From contig JANQGJ010000001.1 of NCBI GenBank assembly GCA_028277395.1, positions 1 through 64,000 of the forward strand: 64,000 nt of DNA, given 5' to 3'. The notes beneath the pieces were generated by a model, which had not been told where the DNA came from, searched no databases, and saw only the letters and a list, made by a program, of their open reading frames with translations. Shown here piece after piece: positions 44,532-54,583 of this stretch. A program made the position numbers and the translations under genes. Each line of letters opens with the position of its first letter. The first letter of the stretch is position 1. This DNA comes from Bacteroidales bacterium. GTDB lineage: Bacteria > Bacteroidota > Bacteroidia > Bacteroidales > F082.

Positions 44532-46886
44532 TCACATCTTTGATTTTTTTTCATCACCAAAAGCTTTAAATCGTATGAAAAGCAGTGGTGTTACAAAGAA
44601 ATCGGCAATAAGTGCCGAGAACATTCCGGAAATAGCTAATATGCCCAAAAAGAAATAAAAATTCACTTCAGAGGTCATGTAAGTTAAAAAGTTTGCACTT
44701 AAAACAATTGTTGTATAAATTAATGCAACGCCAACTGAGCGTATTGAACGTAGTATACTCTTGCGGTAATTTCCAGTTCTTAAAAATTCAAGTTTACTAT
44801 GATTGATAAAATGAATAGTATCATCCACAGCAAGGCCAAGTATCATTGGCATTATAAGTACTGTTGATGAATCCAGCGGGATATCTGCAAAACCCATTAT
44901 CCCGCCAATTACCAGGGCTGGTGTAACATTTGGAATTAAAGCTATTAATCCGGTTTTTACACTCCCAAACACAATCATCATCAGGATAGCAATTATTAAC
45001 AGAGCTATTCCAAAAGAAATAATTTGCCCATTTGTGATATAGCCTATCATTTTTATGAACTGTGGAATTGTACCAACTATGTTTATATCCGAATTCTGAA
45101 ACAATTCATTGGCATATTCTGTTACATCATTGAAATCTTCAGTCATCTGTTTTACTTTCATGTCGCTAAGATGAACAGATAAGCGAAGGAATTTATAATC
45201 ATAATCAACCCAATATTCACTCTCAGTTCCCCCGGCGTTTTCATAAAGTAGCAGAAGCTGCGATACTAATTCACGATTTTCAGGTATCTCATAATACTCC
45301 TGCTTATCCTCATTCAATACCCTGTTCATGTCTTTTAATACATCCAGGATAGAGTTCGTTTTTTTTGCCAGGTCGGATTTCAGTGCTTTGGCTTCCAGCA
45401 GCTCCAGTTTCCTTAATACATCAGGATCTTTAGCCATACCTTCCTGCGGTAATTCAATCATAATTTCATAGGAATATAATGAGCCCAGTTCTGTTTTGCT
45501 TATGGCAAACAGGTTCTTTACGTATGGGACTTCAGTACCAATAGTTTTGCCAGGATTGGTATCCACTGTAACCATTGTGATGCCCCAAACAAACAATATA
45601 ACTGACAGGATATATACCAGAGATATTTTTTTAGGATTACCCAGTATCCATTTTCCAAGACCAAACAGGTATTTCTCAAATTTTGAATGCTTATTTGTCA
45701 AATATTTTGGATGTTGTTTTTTATTTCTGCCAAAACTTAATAAAACAGGTGTAAGAACCATAACGATCAGGAAGGTTGCTGCAACAATCCCTGCAGTTGA
45801 AAGCCCCATGAATCTAACAGTTTTAACAGGAATGAATAATGCACTCAATAATGCAGTAATTGTTGTTAGCGCAGTAAATAGAACTCCCCATCCAACTTCT
45901 CCAAAAGAATAAATTATTGCTTCTCGTCTTAGCCCATGTCGTCTAAAATGTCTTTTGTAAAAACTAAATAAATGTATTGAATAAGCAATTGAAACAGCAA
46001 AACCAATTAAAAAAGGAAAACTCAACACACTATTATCAACTGGGGTACCAATAAAACCAACTACACCATAAACCATAACCATTGAGCTGATTGCAGCAAT
46101 GATTGGTACCAGTACTCCCCAGACAGAACCCAATGCAATGATAAGTATTATAATTGCAAACAGGATGGCCAGGCCCATTACTCTGCTTGTTTCACTGGTA
46201 AAATATTCCCTTTTTTCATGCCCGATAACTGGCATACCAACTGCCCTGGGATTTAATGACTCATATTTTTCCTGGTCAATTACTTTCAGTACAGACTTCC
46301 CAGCCAGTTGATCAGGACTTATTTCGTAACCTTCCTGCCATTTATCAGGGAATGGAGCGAACTTTATTGAAAGTAAAGTTTGAGTCCCATCAGATGAAAT
46401 AATCCTCTTGCGTAGATCCTCTTTACTAAATACTTTATTTTTTATTTCCAAAAGTGCTTCAGATGATGATGGAATCTCATCGGGAATGATTTGTTCAATT
46501 ACCATTCCGTATTCATTACCCACAATAAATTCCACATCATTAAGAGATGTTATTTGTTCAGCAAACGCCACACTATCACTTAATTCATTGTGAAGCTCCC
46601 TCAAAAGCACTAATGATTCATATGAAAACAGTTCCTCATTTTCCAACAGGACTAATACATATTGGTCATTTCCAAAAATATTCTCAAACCGGTCAGTTTG
46701 GATGTTTATTGAATCACTTTCTAAAAATGAATTCTTGTTGGAAGTATCAATTTCTATGAGTGTGGAACCATACAGGCAGGTTATTATAGCAACAACAAAC
46801 AATGAAAGATAAAGCCACCTCCACGCTAATATATGAATGGCAATTCTTTCAAATCCTGCATTGATTTTTTCAATATTGAGTAACAT
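44532..46886 (-). CDS. RND superfamily (MMPL) exporter
   Basis: 784 residues with about twelve membrane helices in two equivalent halves, each with a large periplasmic loop. Early markers are STLIEIDTSNKNSFLESDS and FGNDQYVLVLL; the first half has the SSD-like block LVPIIAAISSMVMVYGVVGF and the second ILGLAVDDTIHFINHSK. MMPL-type RND proteins move lipids, hopanoids or fatty acids toward the outer membrane using proton force. It is the third gene of a minus-strand operon after the LolA-like and outer-membrane-type genes, a grouping that recurs in many bacteria. Confidence 0.9.
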   Translation of the reverse strand: MLLNIEKINAGFERIAIHILAWRWLYLSLFVVAIITCLYGSTLIEIDTSNKNSFLESDSINIQTDRFENIFGNDQYVLVLLENEELFSYESLVLLRELHNELSDSVAFAEQITSLNDVEFIVGNEYGMVIEQIIPDEIPSSSEALLEIKNKVFSKEDLRKRIISSDGTQTLLSIKFAPFPDKWQEGYEISPDQLAGKSVLKVIDQEKYESLNPRAVGMPVIGHEKREYFTSETSRVMGLAILFAIIILIIALGSVWGVLVPIIAAISSMVMVYGVVGFIGTPVDNSVLSFPFLIGFAVSIAYSIHLFSFYKRHFRRHGLRREAIIYSFGEVGWGVLFTALTTITALLSALFIPVKTVRFMGLSTAGIVAATFLIVMVLTPVLLSFGRNKKQHPKYLTNKHSKFEKYLFGLGKWILGNPKKISLVYILSVILFVWGITMVTVDTNPGKTIGTEVPYVKNLFAISKTELGSLYSYEIMIELPQEGMAKDPDVLRKLELLEAKALKSDLAKKTNSILDVLKDMNRVLNEDKQEYYEIPENRELVSQLLLLYENAGGTESEYWVDYDYKFLRLSVHLSDMKVKQMTEDFNDVTEYANELFQNSDINIVGTIPQFIKMIGYITNGQIISFGIALLIIAILMMIVFGSVKTGLIALIPNVTPALVIGGIMGFADIPLDSSTVLIMPMILGLAVDDTIHFINHSKLEFLRTGNYRKSILRSIRSVGVALIYTTIVLSANFLTYMTSEVNFYFFLGILAISGMFSALIADFFVTPLLFIRFKAFGDEKKSKM

Positions 46887-46931
46887 AACATTAATCTTTA
46901 AAGTTTTAAATCCTGTTTATTAATATAATTA

Positions 46932-48158
46932 TCAGAAACTGTATTTAGCCTTCAGCCAAACCTGAGAGTTATTATTATATCTTCCAAAAACACCACTATC
47001 ACCATAAAACCAGTCAATTCCGGCGAGTATATGGATGTTGTCCGATAAAGAATGGTCAGCACTGGTACGGTTGAAAAAGTCTCCTTCCCGAAGCCCTATG
47101 TAAGCAAATGCTGATAATGATAATGTACTTCTTAGTATTTTTTTGCTTACACCGATAGTTGAAATGTAAGTATGTTGGTTCAGGGCAATTTCCTCGGTGT
47201 AATCAAGTATAATTTCATCTGAAAACTGACAGGTAGCTGTCCATTCATTTCCCGGATACCAATCAATCCCAAACAGGTAGTTGATGCTATTGCTCTCCAG
47301 TAATCCAACTTCATAACTATCAATTTCCGGGGAAAACTTTTTATCAAAATAAAATGCGCTTTCTCCGCGAAAGATAAATGCATTCATGGATTTTGAAAAT
47401 CCCAATCCAATAAAACCAAGACGGTGGTGTTCAGGAACTATATGCATTAAATCAGTACTGTCATTGTAATAGTAACTATAAACCGGAGCTTTATTCCATG
47501 TTTTTAATGCTGAAATATCGAAATCGATCCCTGAGAGATAGATGGATAATTTTCCTCCATATTCCATATTTTGCAGGTTAAACTCTGGAGTAATGGCTTC
47601 ATCAGGTACTAATCCCAATTCGTTATAATCTATTCCCCATGGATTGTTTGCATCTGGAAGGATATAGCTTTCGAACACTGGTACACAAACCAGATCCAAT
47701 TCCCAGTAATTACTGAATTTACTAAGTACAATTCCATTAACAGGCATTCGTATATCGTCATAATCCTGTGCCAGAAACTCAGTCAGATCCATGGGAGATA
47801 TTACATCAGTTATCTTTAAACCATCTGCTTTACCCCAAATTATAATTTGCCTTCCTGCTTTTACACCCCAATTTCTACCTGTATATTCCATAAATGCCTC
47901 CCGGAACCATATTTTACTTAGCTCAGGAAGTACATTGTTATATGTTGCGTTAACTGAGGCAAAGAAATATGACCTGCCATTTAATTTCTCAAATTCACCC
48001 CTAAATCGCGAACGTGATGCCAGGAAGTCGTTTGGCTCGTTTATCCTGATAGCATGATATGTATCAATGAAACCTTTTATTCTTAAATTTTCATCGGTCT
48101 GTGCTAATCCTGTGATCAGTGTTGTAGCAATGAATACTATAACTAATACTGTTTTCAT
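46932..48158 (-). CDS. Outer-membrane beta-barrel protein (DUF1302-like)
   Basis: About 408 residues from the ATG at 48158, which begins the signal peptide MKTVLVIVFIATTLITGLAQ. The rest alternates in the way of an outer-membrane barrel and ends in aromatic strand YNNNSQVWLKAKYSF, the expected terminal phenylalanine. Motifs such as GRQIIIWGKADGLKITDVIS and LVCVPVFESYILP resemble DUF1302-type proteins found next to RND exporters. It is probably the outer-membrane partner of the adjacent MMPL exporter. Confidence 0.75.
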   Translation of the reverse strand: MKTVLVIVFIATTLITGLAQTDENLRIKGFIDTYHAIRINEPNDFLASRSRFRGEFEKLNGRSYFFASVNATYNNVLPELSKIWFREAFMEYTGRNWGVKAGRQIIIWGKADGLKITDVISPMDLTEFLAQDYDDIRMPVNGIVLSKFSNYWELDLVCVPVFESYILPDANNPWGIDYNELGLVPDEAITPEFNLQNMEYGGKLSIYLSGIDFDISALKTWNKAPVYSYYYNDSTDLMHIVPEHHRLGFIGLGFSKSMNAFIFRGESAFYFDKKFSPEIDSYEVGLLESNSINYLFGIDWYPGNEWTATCQFSDEIILDYTEEIALNQHTYISTIGVSKKILRSTLSLSAFAYIGLREGDFFNRTSADHSLSDNIHILAGIDWFYGDSGVFGRYNNNSQVWLKAKYSF

Positions 48159-48188
48159 GATATGAAAAATTGAAATCAGCATAACGCA

Positions 48189-48980
48189 TTATTGTATATA
48201 TCCTTTTTCAAGTGAATTGACTGTAAAAAGGTTGTCATCAACATCAATATTGTAAGCTAATGATTCAAGTCGGATAATCGTCTGGTGATTGCGTTTGTGA
48301 TTTTTCATAATCATTTCTGTGGCTACCCAAAATCCATCAATCTGCTTTACCTCCTTTATCTCTAACACTTTCAGGAGTTCAGCCCTCATGTCAAAGTATT
48401 TAACCTTTACTGCCATAAAAATGTCTTTTCTTATCCAGCTGATATATTTTGAATACATCCCGTCATCATCTTTGGGAGTACTCTCAATAACCCAGCAGTC
48501 AATACCATTTAAAAGCTCTTCACCTAGAAGCCTGTGATTATCAGCGTCTAAATCACGGTTTCCCATATCGTCATATGTAAAATCAGATCCCATGAAATAT
48601 TCCTTTTTCGCAGATGTGCCGCTAATGCGTCTGTTTTTTTTCATTGCCGGTAAATACAGCCATCTGTCATCAGTTTTTGAATCATCATTATAATCCCAGG
48701 TAAGAAATCCGGTTCCTTTTACATCAGCAGGCTGCTGAAAAAACATGATTATTTTTTTATCTTCTCCATAATCTTTGGAATATGATAGCATGGTACGTAC
48801 TCTACTACTTCCACGCTTATTTATTAACTCCATTTTCATAACAGACTTTCGTGAATCACCATCCGGACGTTCCTCAACTTTGAGCATTATGTCCCGACCA
48901 CTCTGTTGGGCAACGGTTACATTTGTTATTATCATAATTAATAAAACAAACGCTGTTGATTTTACACCTGAAATCTTCAT
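48189..48980 (-). CDS. LolA-like outer membrane lipoprotein-sorting protein
   Basis: About 263 residues. The ATG at 48980 is preferred: it follows a GGGAGG ribosome-binding site and opens the signal peptide MKISGVKSTAFVLLIMIITN. The mature part has the conserved pattern of the uncharacterised lipoprotein-sorting family: MKMELINKRGSSRVRTML, KIIMFFQQPADVKGTGFLTW, DDRWLYLPAMKKNRRI, SAKKEYFMGSDFTYDDMGNR. The family has a LolA/LolB-like half-barrel and is generally encoded beside RND exporters. Here it is first in the three-gene export operon, likely carrying lipid substrate across the periplasm. Confidence 0.85.
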   Translation of the reverse strand: MKISGVKSTAFVLLIMIITNVTVAQQSGRDIMLKVEERPDGDSRKSVMKMELINKRGSSRVRTMLSYSKDYGEDKKIIMFFQQPADVKGTGFLTWDYNDDSKTDDRWLYLPAMKKNRRISGTSAKKEYFMGSDFTYDDMGNRDLDADNHRLLGEELLNGIDCWVIESTPKDDDGMYSKYISWIRKDIFMAVKVKYFDMRAELLKVLEIKEVKQIDGFWVATEMIMKNHKRNHQTIIRLESLAYNIDVDDNLFTVNSLEKGYIQ

Positions 48981-49144
48981 ATTTATGCCTCCCTTTTTTG
49001 AATATAGTTCCAATGTTCATAATTCTGAGCGAAAGTAGAATAAGGAACTTTGGACCATACAGGATATGTAGAATGCTGATATCCTTTGGAGGGAATGAAA
49101 TATAATATGTGGTGAGTAGTAAAGTTTTGGGGTGGACAGTAATC

Positions 49145-51394
49145 CTAAACTTCTGATATTTTTGCTTTTACTTCTTTTTCGTTTGAGCGTGAAACGGGAA
49201 TTACAATGTCTCGTTCGGGTAGTTTAAGATGAGCCCTGTTACCAGTTTTATGGTATTTGAAGCCGGCACCCGGATTAAAAATATAAGACCGATGACATCT
49301 GATAATGTTCTGTAACCTCAATTGATCCTCAACATGAGAAAGGGTTGCTCTGAGAATTTTCTCAATCCTGTTATTTTTATCTTTATAAACAATTAAAGTA
49401 TAGTTATCCTGGGCTTCAGCGTACAAAAAATCTGAAATTTTTATCTCTACAAATTCCTTTGTTTCCGATTCAATTTTAATGAATTGATTACCTTTTCCCC
49501 TGTATTTTGAAGCAATTAACTTCATGAACCGCGGATGTTCATGATATTCTTCCCAGAATTCATCGTACTGCATAAAAGTGAACAGGAACAAAGGATCATC
49601 CAATGTTTTTTCCAAATATTCAATGGCCTCTTCATTTTGTCCAAGCAGTTTATACAAAACGGCATGATTATAATTCGTACATGTTTCATCTTTGGGTTGC
49701 TGCTCAATTATATCCTTATACTCGTAGAATTTTACATCATCTTTCAGGGCTGCATAAATTACAAGATAAGTACTGAAAATTAAATTGGAATACTCATAAT
49801 CAGTATCAGCTTTATCCAGAAATTCAAGAGCTTTATGGTATTGTTTCAATTGAATACAACACCATACAACACGAATGATATTATATGTTCTGTTATAATC
49901 ATACTTCAGCAGATATAAAAATGTATTAAACGCATCCTCATACTCACGGTTTAAATACTGTACCAGGCCCAGCCTGATATTAACAGACTGAGAATAGGGA
50001 TCAAGTTGTTTGGCCAAAAGTAATTCACTTAATGATCTTTTCAATTCTCCTTTTATAAGAAATAACATGCCATTGAACATTCTGATCTCAGCATTACACG
50101 GACTTATGGCAAGAGCATTTGTTATGTTTGTTTCAAAATCCGGTACAAACCAGTTTCCCATCCAAAATGCAGAAATAGCTTTAGAAATATAACCGTCAGG
50201 AATGGTGTTATCCGCTGCAATTGATTTGTCAGCAAATTTTATAGCTTTTGATATTGAATCTCTGAAATCAGCAAATTTGTTAATCCCCATGTGCGCATAA
50301 GCTACACTCAACCCGGCATATGCTAAAGCGTAATCAGGCGATATTTCCAATGCTTTCTCAAAAAGCTTAACAGCTTCCTTTACTTTGCTAAGCTCCCAAT
50401 GAGTTACTAATTGTTTTCCCTTCAGATAATATGAATATGCTTTTGGGTCTAGGTAGAAACCTTCATTTTCACTGTTTTCTTCCGGTAAATTCGGATTAAA
50501 ATACTTCACCACAGCCCTGGATATTTCAATCTCATTATCATAAAGGTCATCAAATGTTGCATCCAGGGTGTCCGAAATTACATTGTAACCGGTTGAACAA
50601 TCTACTAGTTGATAGCTTATTCGATAATTATCCTGTCTTTTTCTGATACTACCATCAAGTACATAACTAACGTTCAGCTTCCTGCTAATATCAAGAATGG
50701 ATACTTCTTTGTTTTTAAACACAAATGACGAGGAACGTGCGGTAACGAACAATTCTTTTGATTTTGTAAGACTATCAATAACTTCTTCCGCAATCCCGTC
50801 ACAGATGTAATTTAGTTCCTTTTCTGATGAAGTATTATGAAATGGTAAAACAGCTATGGAATTCTTTTTCTTACTCTTATGAGTTAATTCATCCAAAGAA
50901 GGAACATATAAACCATGATCTGAGAGAGCATATACATCAACAGGGAAACCGGTTTCTTTCAGGAATAATTCACCAATGTGACATAATTTAAATTCTTTGA
51001 AGTTTTGTAAAGAACTGAATATATATTTTGTAACAAGAATTGAACCATCAGGACTTATCTTCGAAAGTTTATGAGCGATAGTATTAGAGTCTGCCTTGTT
51101 ATAAGAAGGTTCATCTATTCCCGAACAAATGCCAGACTTCAGTGTAAAGCGGGAGTTTTGCGAAAGCGAGTTAAAAGCTCTTATTGCAAAACTAACAGCA
51201 TTTTCGGGATATTTAAACTCCATTGAGATGTCTTCGGAATTGGATGATAGAAGTTCACCACCATATTTCATGCCCAATGAATCAAGTATCAATTTAGCAG
51301 AGGTTTTTAAATCATCGAAATCATCATTTACACCAGTGTTAGCTGTATGTAGATCAACGATCTTTCCAATGAATATTATCTTACTTGATTCCAT
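49145..51394 (-). CDS. Cyclase-like, TolB-like, TPR and LytTR regulator
   Basis: 749 residues. Residues 1-170 resemble a degenerate class III nucleotidyl cyclase domain (FAIRAFNSLSQNSRFTLKSG, KLSKISPDGSILVTKYIFSS), with no visible metal-binding aspartates. Residues 185-300 contain the TolB-like block (SIAVLPFHNTSSEKELNYIC, DGIAEEVIDSLTKSKELFVT, ARSSSFVFKN). TPRs run from about 315 to 620 (LDPKAYSYYLKGKQLVTHWE, SPDYALAYAGLSVAYAHMGI). The last 105 residues are a LytTR DNA-binding domain (FLYAEAQDNYTLIVY, IIRCHRSYIFNP). It should be a cytoplasmic transcription regulator. A -7 element lies eight bases before the ATG. Confidence 0.85.
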   Translation of the reverse strand: MESSKIIFIGKIVDLHTANTGVNDDFDDLKTSAKLILDSLGMKYGGELLSSNSEDISMEFKYPENAVSFAIRAFNSLSQNSRFTLKSGICSGIDEPSYNKADSNTIAHKLSKISPDGSILVTKYIFSSLQNFKEFKLCHIGELFLKETGFPVDVYALSDHGLYVPSLDELTHKSKKKNSIAVLPFHNTSSEKELNYICDGIAEEVIDSLTKSKELFVTARSSSFVFKNKEVSILDISRKLNVSYVLDGSIRKRQDNYRISYQLVDCSTGYNVISDTLDATFDDLYDNEIEISRAVVKYFNPNLPEENSENEGFYLDPKAYSYYLKGKQLVTHWELSKVKEAVKLFEKALEISPDYALAYAGLSVAYAHMGINKFADFRDSISKAIKFADKSIAADNTIPDGYISKAISAFWMGNWFVPDFETNITNALAISPCNAEIRMFNGMLFLIKGELKRSLSELLLAKQLDPYSQSVNIRLGLVQYLNREYEDAFNTFLYLLKYDYNRTYNIIRVVWCCIQLKQYHKALEFLDKADTDYEYSNLIFSTYLVIYAALKDDVKFYEYKDIIEQQPKDETCTNYNHAVLYKLLGQNEEAIEYLEKTLDDPLFLFTFMQYDEFWEEYHEHPRFMKLIASKYRGKGNQFIKIESETKEFVEIKISDFLYAEAQDNYTLIVYKDKNNRIEKILRATLSHVEDQLRLQNIIRCHRSYIFNPGAGFKYHKTGNRAHLKLPERDIVIPVSRSNEKEVKAKISEV

Positions 51395-51401
51395 TATCAG
51401 G

Positions 51402-51409
51402 CAAATTTA
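51402..51409 (-). promoter_or_regulatory. -7 element TAAATTTG directly before the LytTR regulator
   Basis: Minus-strand TAAATTTG ends seven bases before the ATG at 51394, so the predicted transcript starts at, or a few bases before, the start codon. A -33 TTG is not seen. Confidence 0.45.
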
Positions 51410-51589
51410 TAAAAACATAGTTAATCATAAGTTTCCATAGCTTCTCATAAATCCAACTTATTAAGTTAAAAACATCCATATTGCATTATGATGATGGATT
51501 ACTTTAGATAGGGTATAAATATTTAACATATGTAGCAAAAGTTTCTATATCTCATATATTTGTTATTTAATCTAATAAAAACTTTTATA

Positions 51590-51973
51590 ATGAAGAAGCA
51601 CACAATTGTTAACCTATTTTTAGTAAGTATTTTGGTGATTTTATATTCATGTAACAAAGATGAAGATACTATAGTAGAAACTGAAGTTGTTATATATGAA
51701 GGGGATTTTAAACCAGAAGATGATGAGGATCTAAACGAATTTCTGATAGGAGGATATACTATAGTTGATGGTAACGTTGAACTCAAGTTTATGAATGGAT
51801 ATCTTTATTCTGATCCTGGGGTTTCAAGTATTCAATCACTTATAAATCTGAGTGAAATTACTGGTAATCTGACAATTGGATGGAATAGCAGCCTGCAATC
51901 TTTGGAAGGTTTGAATAACCTCAGAAAAGTTGGCGGGGACCTGGAAATAGAGAATAATAGTCATATAATTTGA
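51590..51973 (+). CDS. Short lipoprotein with leucine-rich receptor-L-like repeat, possibly truncated
   Basis: About 127 residues from the ATG at 51590. The signal peptide ends in the lipobox LVILYSCNK, giving a lipid-anchored cysteine, followed by an acidic stretch (DEDTIVETE, PEDDEDLNE). The C-terminal 45 residues match receptor-L-domain leucine-rich units (SLINLSEITGNLTIGWNSSL, SLEGLNNLRKVGGDLEIENN). Such Bacteroidota lipoproteins normally have many more repeats, and the frame ends in the middle of one (NNSHII, stop). It may be a natural short form or a gene cut by a nonsense change. Confidence 0.6.
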   Translation: MKKHTIVNLFLVSILVILYSCNKDEDTIVETEVVIYEGDFKPEDDEDLNEFLIGGYTIVDGNVELKFMNGYLYSDPGVSSIQSLINLSEITGNLTIGWNSSLQSLEGLNNLRKVGGDLEIENNSHII

Positions 51974-52404
51974 TGAGTGATTCTTTATTGTTTGACATAT
52001 CAGGGTATTTGTTTAAATGTTAACACGTCTCAATAGTCAATTATCCCGGGTTTTAGTACAATTAACAGTAATCCATTTTATCAAAAAGTGTTGTGATTTA
52101 ACTAATTAGAGCTAAGAAAGGGTAAATTTGGTTAATACAGAAGCAAAAATATCGTTGGCTGAATACTATTTCTGATTTTTTAAGCAAGGAAGTTTGACCT
52201 TACATAAATGATCAACTTACAATTCAATATTAATGTGAACACTCATATAGAATACCGATATTTTCTACAAATTCACTTTTTATATTATGGTAAATCCTGA
52301 TCCCTTGTTAAAGAATTAAAAGTAGCCTGTATACTCAATAATATGATAATATGGCTTACATAACTAAATATTGTATTACTAGGCTACTTAAATCTTAATT
52401 ATTG
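51974..52404. other. Intergenic region, no gene seen
   Basis: About 430 AT-rich bases between a convergent lipoprotein gene and a minus-strand membrane gene. No continuation of the leucine-rich repeat was found in any frame. A TAAATTTG at 52123-52130 has no matching -33 element. Confidence 0.4.
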
Positions 52405-52947
52405 CTATTTGTATTTACCTGATTTCCAGCCTAAATAAATTAGTTTTGGAAAGCTCAGAATTACATTAAATGAGATTATTGTTAATGCCTTCCAAAGTTC
52501 GCCTGGATACAAATGTGCCGTAGTTGGCATTGTCCCCATCATTTTACCGCGAACAACCAATTTAGAATTTCTATATTCTAATTTTTTTATTTCCATTAAT
52601 ACAGCACCATCTGCAGCATGAAGAATGAAGTTATTAGAAACTGTTCTTAATCTAAGAGTTGCAATTAGTATCAGTAAAATCAATACACTGCTGATCATCA
52701 TCTGCCATTTTGATGATACTACCATTACTGAACCAGCTAATATTAATATGCCTGTAATACCAATGGTAATAACGTAAAGCACTTTACTGTTTAGTTTTAA
52801 AAGCAATAAGTGGGATATTAATAAAAGACCACTAAAAACTATTGCAAATGTTTGGTATATATCTGTTTCAGGAATTTGTAATAAACCAGATGCAAATATT
52901 AACCAAATATTTAAAACTATATTTATAATTAAAAGTAAGTTTTTCAT
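52405..52947 (-). CDS. Membrane protein, function unknown
   Basis: About 180 residues from the ATG at 52947, three bases after the stop of the oxidoreductase gene (TGACAATG), so translation is probably coupled. Four hydrophobic helices occupy the first 105 residues (LLLIINIVLNIWLIFASGLL, FAIVFSGLLLISHLLLLKL, ITIGITGILILAGSVMVV, SSVLILLILIATL); a soluble C-terminus follows with KKLEYRNSKLVVRGKMMG. No family was recognised. Its location suggests a role alongside the oxidoreductase. Confidence 0.65.
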   Translation of the reverse strand: MKNLLLIINIVLNIWLIFASGLLQIPETDIYQTFAIVFSGLLLISHLLLLKLNSKVLYVITIGITGILILAGSVMVVSSKWQMMISSVLILLILIATLRLRTVSNNFILHAADGAVLMEIKKLEYRNSKLVVRGKMMGTMPTTAHLYPGELWKALTIISFNVILSFPKLIYLGWKSGKYK

Positions 52948-52949
52948 TG

Positions 52950-54530
52950 TCAAACCTCAATAACTTCATCAAATTCAATTCCTAAATCTTCCATCAGCAC
53001 CATAGCAGTACCACGAGCACCACCTGTAACACCTCCACCCGGATGAGTAGAAGGGCCGCATAGGTATAAACCTTCAATTGGCATTTTGTAATAACCTGAG
53101 CCAGCAAACGGACGATGAGAGAAGAATTGAGCCATCATATTACGCATATGTAATGGATCCCCATTGATCCAGGCATCATTAAATTTACTGAAATCATAAG
53201 GACTCCAAATTGTGTTACCAAGTATATTATCATCAGACATATTGGTTGTTCTTGAACTAAGACTTTTTAGTACCTCTTTTGCAACAGTTTCTTTTTCAAT
53301 ATTCCACTGCTGAGGACCACCATTGATATTGAATGGATTATATTGGAATAGATATAATGAGTGCTTTCCTTCTGGTGCTCTTGTAGGGTCGAAAATACTA
53401 CCAGTAATACAAACAGGCATGCTTCCATCTTTTTTACCATATTTATAACCATCAAAGGTTTGACGCATTTCTGGTAAAAAATCTGCTAATTCAACCAACC
53501 CAGATCTGTTAACTTCATCGCCAGCAATAAAGTTAGGAGCTTCGTTTAATGACATACTTTGGTTAAAGCATGAAAAAATACTGTTTTTAACACCTTTTAA
53601 TCTTCTCAGGAAATCCTGGCTTAGGTCACCTTCATCTAATAAACCAGGTAATTGTTTAACATGCATGTTTGCAATCACCGCTTTTTTAGCCATTATCTTT
53701 TCACCCGATTCAAGAACCACACCTGAAACCTTATCACCTGATTTTTCAAACTTTATAACTGTGCTGTCCAAATATATTGTACCGCCATGAGCTTCAATAC
53801 TTCTTTTTAGAGCTTCAGATAATGCACCTGAGCCGCCTTCTGGTATTGCCATTCCATAAGTGTGAAGTAACGGCACCATAATAAAAAAGAATGCTCCTGT
53901 ACCAATATCATCAGGTGAAACAATGACTTCGGAAACAAAACGGGCTAAAGTTGCCTTTACACGGTCATCTTCGAACCAATCATCTATAATATCTAATGAG
54001 CTCATGTTTAATGCACGTATTAAGTCCTGACCTTTACCTTGCTGATCAAGTTGAGCAAAAAGAGCGCCAAATGGAGCGGGAGGAGCAAAAAAACCTTGCA
54101 TTAACATCCCAAGAAGAGGTTGTGACCATTCAGCAAATTTTTTGTATGCTTCAGCATCATGGGTTGAGAATTTAGCAATGGATTGACACGTTCGGTCTAA
54201 ATCTTTGTAAAGGGAAATATAAGTATTATCTGGGAATACAACTGATACGGAAGGGTTCTCTTCGAAATGAATGTATTTTAATCCATACTCAGAAACAAGA
54301 TTTAGTTCATCTTGTCTGATTAACGGGTTTGCCTGGATAAAAATATGGGCGCCTGATGCAATATCATGTTTGAAACCAGGTAAATTTGGCTCAAGAGTAA
54401 CAGCACCGCCACCAACGTAAGATTTCTTTTCTACTACTGCAACATCTAAACCTGCTTTAGCAAGATATGCTGCTGCAGTCAGGCCATTATGGCCTCCCCC
54501 TGCAACAACTATGTCATGTGTTCTATTCAT
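52950..54530 (-). CDS. FAD-dependent oxidoreductase, phytoene desaturase-like
   Basis: 526 residues. The N-terminal dinucleotide-binding site is THDIVVAGGGHNGLTAAAYL (GxGxxG-type with an H-N variant), followed by DVAVVEKKSYVGGGAVTLEP and GFKHDIASGAHIFIQANP. A substrate-domain region (GMAIPEGGSGALSEALKRSI) and the C-terminal FAD signature GLYLCGPSTHPGGGVTGGAR follow. These are the marks of the phytoene dehydrogenase/CrtI-like amine oxidase family. There is no other carotenoid gene nearby, so a different lipid or polyene substrate is possible. It is followed immediately by the small membrane protein gene. Confidence 0.85.
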   Translation of the reverse strand: MNRTHDIVVAGGGHNGLTAAAYLAKAGLDVAVVEKKSYVGGGAVTLEPNLPGFKHDIASGAHIFIQANPLIRQDELNLVSEYGLKYIHFEENPSVSVVFPDNTYISLYKDLDRTCQSIAKFSTHDAEAYKKFAEWSQPLLGMLMQGFFAPPAPFGALFAQLDQQGKGQDLIRALNMSSLDIIDDWFEDDRVKATLARFVSEVIVSPDDIGTGAFFFIMVPLLHTYGMAIPEGGSGALSEALKRSIEAHGGTIYLDSTVIKFEKSGDKVSGVVLESGEKIMAKKAVIANMHVKQLPGLLDEGDLSQDFLRRLKGVKNSIFSCFNQSMSLNEAPNFIAGDEVNRSGLVELADFLPEMRQTFDGYKYGKKDGSMPVCITGSIFDPTRAPEGKHSLYLFQYNPFNINGGPQQWNIEKETVAKEVLKSLSSRTTNMSDDNILGNTIWSPYDFSKFNDAWINGDPLHMRNMMAQFFSHRPFAGSGYYKMPIEGLYLCGPSTHPGGGVTGGARGTAMVLMEDLGIEFDEVIEV

Positions 54531-54583
54531 AATGTATTACTTTTTAAGGTTTTATTGATTATAAATATGTATTGTAAAAATTA

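Noticed and set aside
52123..52130. TAAATTTG in the 52 kb intergenic region
   Set aside because: Matches the -7 consensus but has no gene or terminator downstream in that direction and no -33 element.
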